Part shown: positions 61,070 to 64,000 of the stretch, one piece after another
How positions within the stretch are numbered: position 1 is the stretch's first letter
Layout of the letters: each line of letters opens with the position of its first letter
Assembly: GCF_900100845.1 (NCBI RefSeq)
Contig: NZ_FNFP01000001.1
Location: 248,001 to 312,000, forward strand
DNA: 64,000 nucleotides
Reading direction: 5' to 3'
From: Natronincola ferrireducens
GTDB lineage: Bacteria; Bacillota; Clostridia; Peptostreptococcales; Natronincolaceae
Notes under the pieces: generated by a model
Seen by the model: only the letters and a program-made list of their open reading frames with translations
Told to the model about the DNA's origin: nothing
Databases searched by the model: none
Program-made: the position numbers and the translations under genes

Positions 61070-62665
61070 ATGATGATGAAGGATGATACGATGAATAATG
61101 GTAAAATGCCTATAAAGCAATATTTTCAATGGGGTACAGTTAAATGGCTTCCTGAGCCGGATGATGTGAGTAAAGGAAAATTGCTGGTGGGACATATTAC
61201 ATTTTTGCCAAAGGCGGAACAAAAAAAGCATCTCCATACTGGCGATGAACAGATTCTTTATACCCTATCGGGAAAAGGAGTGCATTGGATTGATGGTAAA
61301 GAATATCCCCTATCCTATGGAAAGGTTTATCATATTCCCCCCTATGGAGAGCATGCTGTCAAAAACCTAAGGGACGAACCCTTAGAGATGATTATCGTCT
61401 ACAATGCCAACAGCTTAAGTTATAAGGAGATGCTGCCACCGGCAGAGTTTTCTACCCGTTATGCCATAGATAATTTAAAGGGGATTATAGATTTATCTAT
61501 GTTGCAAAAGGTTCAGGATAAATTTTCAGAGGCCTCCCAAATAGCTATTCTTATCCGGGATGAAAAGGGGGAGATTATAACGAAGCCCAGCAATTTATCC
61601 CCTTTTTGTCAGCACCATTGCAGCTACAATAATAGGTGTTATTTGAAAAGTAAAAAGGCTCCCCATATGGAGGATGAGACCAAGGTATTCAACTGTTGTT
61701 TAGATTTGGTTACCCTCTACACCCCTATTTATATGGGGGATACCTATATAGGCAGTATTAGCTGTGGACCTGTCTTTTTAAACGAACCATCCCAAAGAAC
61801 ATTAGAAGTATTGGAAAAAGAGGGAAATAGAAGACCATTAAAGGACTATTTAAATATAAGACGATTAACTAAGGCACGATTATATGCTATTATGGAATCT
61901 TTGATGACCATGAGCCGATTTATTGTAGAAACAGGTATTAATAATTTGGCCCAAAGGGAGCTTCATCAAAGAACAATTCAGATGCTAGAGGACCAGCAAA
62001 AGAAGATAGAACTGGAAAAGGCCCTACAGGAAACAAAGATGGAGGCTTTACAGGCCCAGCTAAGTCCCCATTTCCTTTTCAATACTTTAAGTGTTATAGG
62101 AGAGTTAGCTTATATGCAGGGGGCAAAGGATGCAGCGGAAACGACCTTCGCCCTATCCAATCTCTTGCGAACCACCCTGAAAAAATCAGAGGAAATGACG
62201 AAGGTATGGGAGGAACTGGATTATATTAAGGATTATCTCTTCATTCAAAAAAAACGTTTCCACCAACTTGTTGAAATCAAAATAGATGTGGAGGAGAATG
62301 TGATGGAGGTGGAGATCCCCTTTATGACCCTTCAGCTTTTGGTAGAAAACACGATTGTACATGGTTTGGAGGCCAACGGTAAACCAATCACTATCCAGAT
62401 CAAAGGAAAGAGAAAAGATGATTACATTTTTTTAGAGGTTATGGATAATGGTTGTGGTATGAAGAAGGAAGTAATAGAGACACTATTTGAAAAAACGGTT
62501 GGCATTAAGGAAGGAACTGGTATTGGTTTAGCCAATCTTAAGGAAAGGTTTAGGTACTACTATGATGAAGATTTTCAGCTGAAAATATGCAGCCAGTGGG
62601 GAGAAGGAACCCAGGTCTTTATAAAAATACCTGTTCATGGGAAAGAAAAGGGAGGAAAAGAATGA
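61070..62665 (+). CDS. Cupin-PocR-LytS/YesM-type sensor histidine kinase (second copy)
   Basis: The 531-residue paralogue of the kinase at 18034 has the same order: cupin (KKHLHTGDEQILYTLSGKGV, YHIPPYGEHAVKNL), PocR domain with Cys cluster (LSPFCQHHCSYNNRCYL, VFNCCLDL, IGSISCGPVF), His_kinase (AQLSPHFLFNTLSVIGELAY) and HATPase (LLVENTIVHGLE, VMDNGCGM, GTGIGLANLKERF). No membrane segment is seen. Its stop overlaps the regulator start by four bases. The signal is unknown; ilvD follows the pair after a terminator. Confidence 0.87.
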   Translation: MMMKDDTMNNGKMPIKQYFQWGTVKWLPEPDDVSKGKLLVGHITFLPKAEQKKHLHTGDEQILYTLSGKGVHWIDGKEYPLSYGKVYHIPPYGEHAVKNLRDEPLEMIIVYNANSLSYKEMLPPAEFSTRYAIDNLKGIIDLSMLQKVQDKFSEASQIAILIRDEKGEIITKPSNLSPFCQHHCSYNNRCYLKSKKAPHMEDETKVFNCCLDLVTLYTPIYMGDTYIGSISCGPVFLNEPSQRTLEVLEKEGNRRPLKDYLNIRRLTKARLYAIMESLMTMSRFIVETGINNLAQRELHQRTIQMLEDQQKKIELEKALQETKMEALQAQLSPHFLFNTLSVIGELAYMQGAKDAAETTFALSNLLRTTLKKSEEMTKVWEELDYIKDYLFIQKKRFHQLVEIKIDVEENVMEVEIPFMTLQLLVENTIVHGLEANGKPITIQIKGKRKDDYIFLEVMDNGCGMKKEVIETLFEKTVGIKEGTGIGLANLKERFRYYYDEDFQLKICSQWGEGTQVFIKIPVHGKEKGGKE

Positions 62666-63396
62666 AGCTTTTGATCGTTGACGATGAGAAAATAATGAAG
62701 GAGTATATAAAATTTGTCATAAGTCAAGAGAAACTAGATATTGAAGTTTTTGAAGCCTCCAATGGAGAAGAAGCCATAGAGATGGCGACTAAAATAAAGC
62801 CCCAAGGCATCTTCATGGACATAAAAATGCCCCGAGTCGATGGTTTGAAGGGGGCAGAGATTATTAGAAAAGAACTGCCTCAAGCAAAAATCATTTTTCT
62901 TTCTGCCTATGACAATTTTGACTATGTACAAAAAGCCCTTAGACTAGGAGCCTATGATTATCTCTTAAAGCCAATAGCCCCTAAGGATTTGAAGGAGATG
63001 CTGAAAAATCTCATGGATTTAGGAAAGGAAGAAGAAAAATCCCAGGAAAAAATAGTAGATCCCAGCTATGAGGATGATGTAATTTTAAAGGCCAAGGCCT
63101 ATATACAAGAGCATTATAAAAATAAGATCCACCTACAGGATGTAGCCGATGAGGTAAACCTAAGCAGTGCTTACTTTTCTAAATATTTTAAGAAAAAGAC
63201 GGAAATGAATTTCTCCCATTACCTCAATAAGCTGCGATTAAGTAAGGCTAAAGAACTGATGAAAAATCCTAATCTAACCCTCAATGAAATTGCTCTGGAG
63301 GTGGGCTATGAGGATTTGAGCTACTTTAGTATTGTTTTTCAAAGGTATGAAGATACCACCCCCACCAGCTATAGGCGACAAATTATGACAAAATAA
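62662..63396 (+). CDS. AraC-type response regulator (YesN-like)
   Basis: The 244-residue protein has a receiver domain (LLIVDDEKIMKEYIKFVISQ, phospho-Asp in GIFMDIKMPRVDG, Lys in YLLKPIAP) and an AraC double HTH (LQDVADEVNLSSAYFSKYFK, LNEIALEVGYEDLSYFSIVF). ATG 62662 follows GGGAGG and overlaps the kinase stop (ATGA), which fixes both the start and the pairing. Confidence 0.93.
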   Translation: MKLLIVDDEKIMKEYIKFVISQEKLDIEVFEASNGEEAIEMATKIKPQGIFMDIKMPRVDGLKGAEIIRKELPQAKIIFLSAYDNFDYVQKALRLGAYDYLLKPIAPKDLKEMLKNLMDLGKEEEKSQEKIVDPSYEDDVILKAKAYIQEHYKNKIHLQDVADEVNLSSAYFSKYFKKKTEMNFSHYLNKLRLSKAKELMKNPNLTLNEIALEVGYEDLSYFSIVFQRYEDTTPTSYRRQIMTK

Positions 63397-63427
63397 TAAA
63401 AAAAGAACAAAAAAACAAAAAACACTC

Positions 63428-63485
63428 AAGACAAAAGATTCAAAATATTTGTTTAAAAAACAAATGGCTTTGGGTCTTTTTTTTT
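63428..63485 (+). terminator. Terminator after the second two-component pair
   Basis: Outer AAGAC/GTCTT and inner ATTTGTTT/AAACAAAT stems, followed by a long T run. Confidence 0.75.
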
Positions 63486-63522
63486 GTTAAAGTATAGAAA
63501 ACGATAAGGAGGCCATATAAAT

Positions 63523-64000
63523 ATGAAAATAAATAATAGCTTTCAAGGTTTAGATAGAGCCCCCCATAGATCCTTATTTTATGCTATGGGATATTTACCA
63601 GAGGATTTAAAAAAACCCTTAATTGGTGTGGTCAATGCCCATAATGAGGTGATTCCAGGACATTTTCACTTAAATGAGCTGGCCCAAGCAGTAAAGCTAG
63701 GAGTAAGTGCGGCAGGGGGAACGCCTATGGAGTTTCCAGTAATAGGGATATGTGATGGTATTGCCATGAATCATGATGGTATGAAATATCCCCTTTCCAC
63801 TAGGGAGCTCATTGCAGATTCTATAGAAGCCATGACCATAGGTCATAAATTTGATGGTTTAGTATTAATAGGAAACTGTGACAAAATTGTTCCTGGAATG
63901 ATGATGGCGGCAGCTAGATTGAATATTCCTGCCATCTATGTAAGTGGAGGACCTATGCTGACGGGAAATCACAAGGGAAAGCCAGTGGATTTAATTAGAG
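63523..64000 (+). CDS. ilvD: Dihydroxy-acid dehydratase IlvD, 3' truncated by the window
   Basis: The 159 visible residues match the N-terminus of IlvD/Edd hydratases. Seen are [60 protein letters not shown] and [20 protein letters not shown], including the Cys that ligate the Fe-S cluster (CDG and CDK). The enzyme makes 2-oxo acids in valine/isoleucine synthesis. AAGGAGG lies about 10 bases before the ATG. The frame is open at the right edge. No T-box is present in the 127-base gap upstream. Confidence 0.93.
   Translation, partial: MKINNSFQGLDRAPHRSLFYAMGYLPEDLKKPLIGVVNAHNEVIPGHFHLNELAQAVKLGVSAAGGTPMEFPVIGICDGIAMNHDGMKYPLSTRELIADSIEAMTIGHKFDGLVLIGNCDKIVPGMMMAAARLNIPAIYVSGGPMLTGNHKGKPVDLIR

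Noticed and set aside
63397-63522. T-box leader before ilvD
   Set aside because: The gap is only 127 bases, is filled by a terminator of the previous gene, and has no T-box sequence.

Overview
The window looks like chromosome of a low-GC, Gram-positive, anaerobic, motile and spore-forming member of the Clostridia. Base composition is AT-rich, ribosome binding sites are strong AGGAGG/GGGGG types, and GTG and TTG starts are common. The gene content fits: GerMN lipoprotein, Spo0E-like phosphatase, flavodiiron protein, ferritin-like protein, SLH surface proteins, FlgM-FlgN-FlgK-FlgL-FliW-CsrA. An Alkaliphilus-like lineage is my guess from gene order, not a result.

Layout. 1-1.8 kb: end of a flagellar rod block (flgG 3' end, FlgJ-like protein) and fabZ. 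1.8-6.3 kb: SLH surface protein with an acidic octapeptide repeat, a candidate structured RNA, a small Cse60-like gene and phosphoglucomutase. 6.6-12.2 kb: chemoreceptor, two-component pair, GerMN lipoprotein, Spo0E-like gene, membrane protein. 12.2-18 kb: SAM-I riboswitch and metK, a sigma-factor/DUF1659/DUF2922/YvrJ cassette, recD2. 18-24.4 kb: cupin-PocR histidine kinase and AraC-type regulator next to an SHMT-like enzyme, M20 amidohydrolase and a two-part membrane protein. 24.6-31.6 kb: comF, then the late flagellar operon and flagellin. 31.6-34.5 kb: a scrambled locus with a RAYT transposase gene, its REP palindromes, broken copies of flagellin and yjfB, and an IS1182-type fragment. 34.5-43.5 kb: Cys-rich protein and ferritin-like protein, two c-di-GMP-type proteins, a GlnK/GlnL-like pair with gltS, flavodiiron protein. 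43.7-48.3 kb: periplasmic-sensing HD-GYP protein, flaG, transglycosylase-SLH protein, second YvyF-like gene, C_GCAxxG_C_C protein. 48.6-50.1 kb: decayed IS with terminal inverted repeats. 50.2-58.5 kb: TRAP transporter, LarA-like protein, two-subunit aconitase X and GntR/FCD regulator. 58.5-64 kb: IS3 remnant, MATE transporter, second cupin-PocR kinase/regulator pair, start of ilvD.

How the parts work together. Three sigma-28-type promoters (flgM, flagellin, flaG) mark late flagellar control; FlgM, FliW and CsrA give the post-transcriptional layer; three c-di-GMP-family proteins lie nearby. The two accessory catabolic clusters (SHMT-like/M20/DUF3100 and TRAP/LarA-like/AcnX) each carry their own regulator and are the best candidates for undescribed pathways. 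Dispersed elements (REP/RAYT family, a MITE-like family, GC-palindrome leaders, a twin hairpin-terminator) account for most gene-free sequence.
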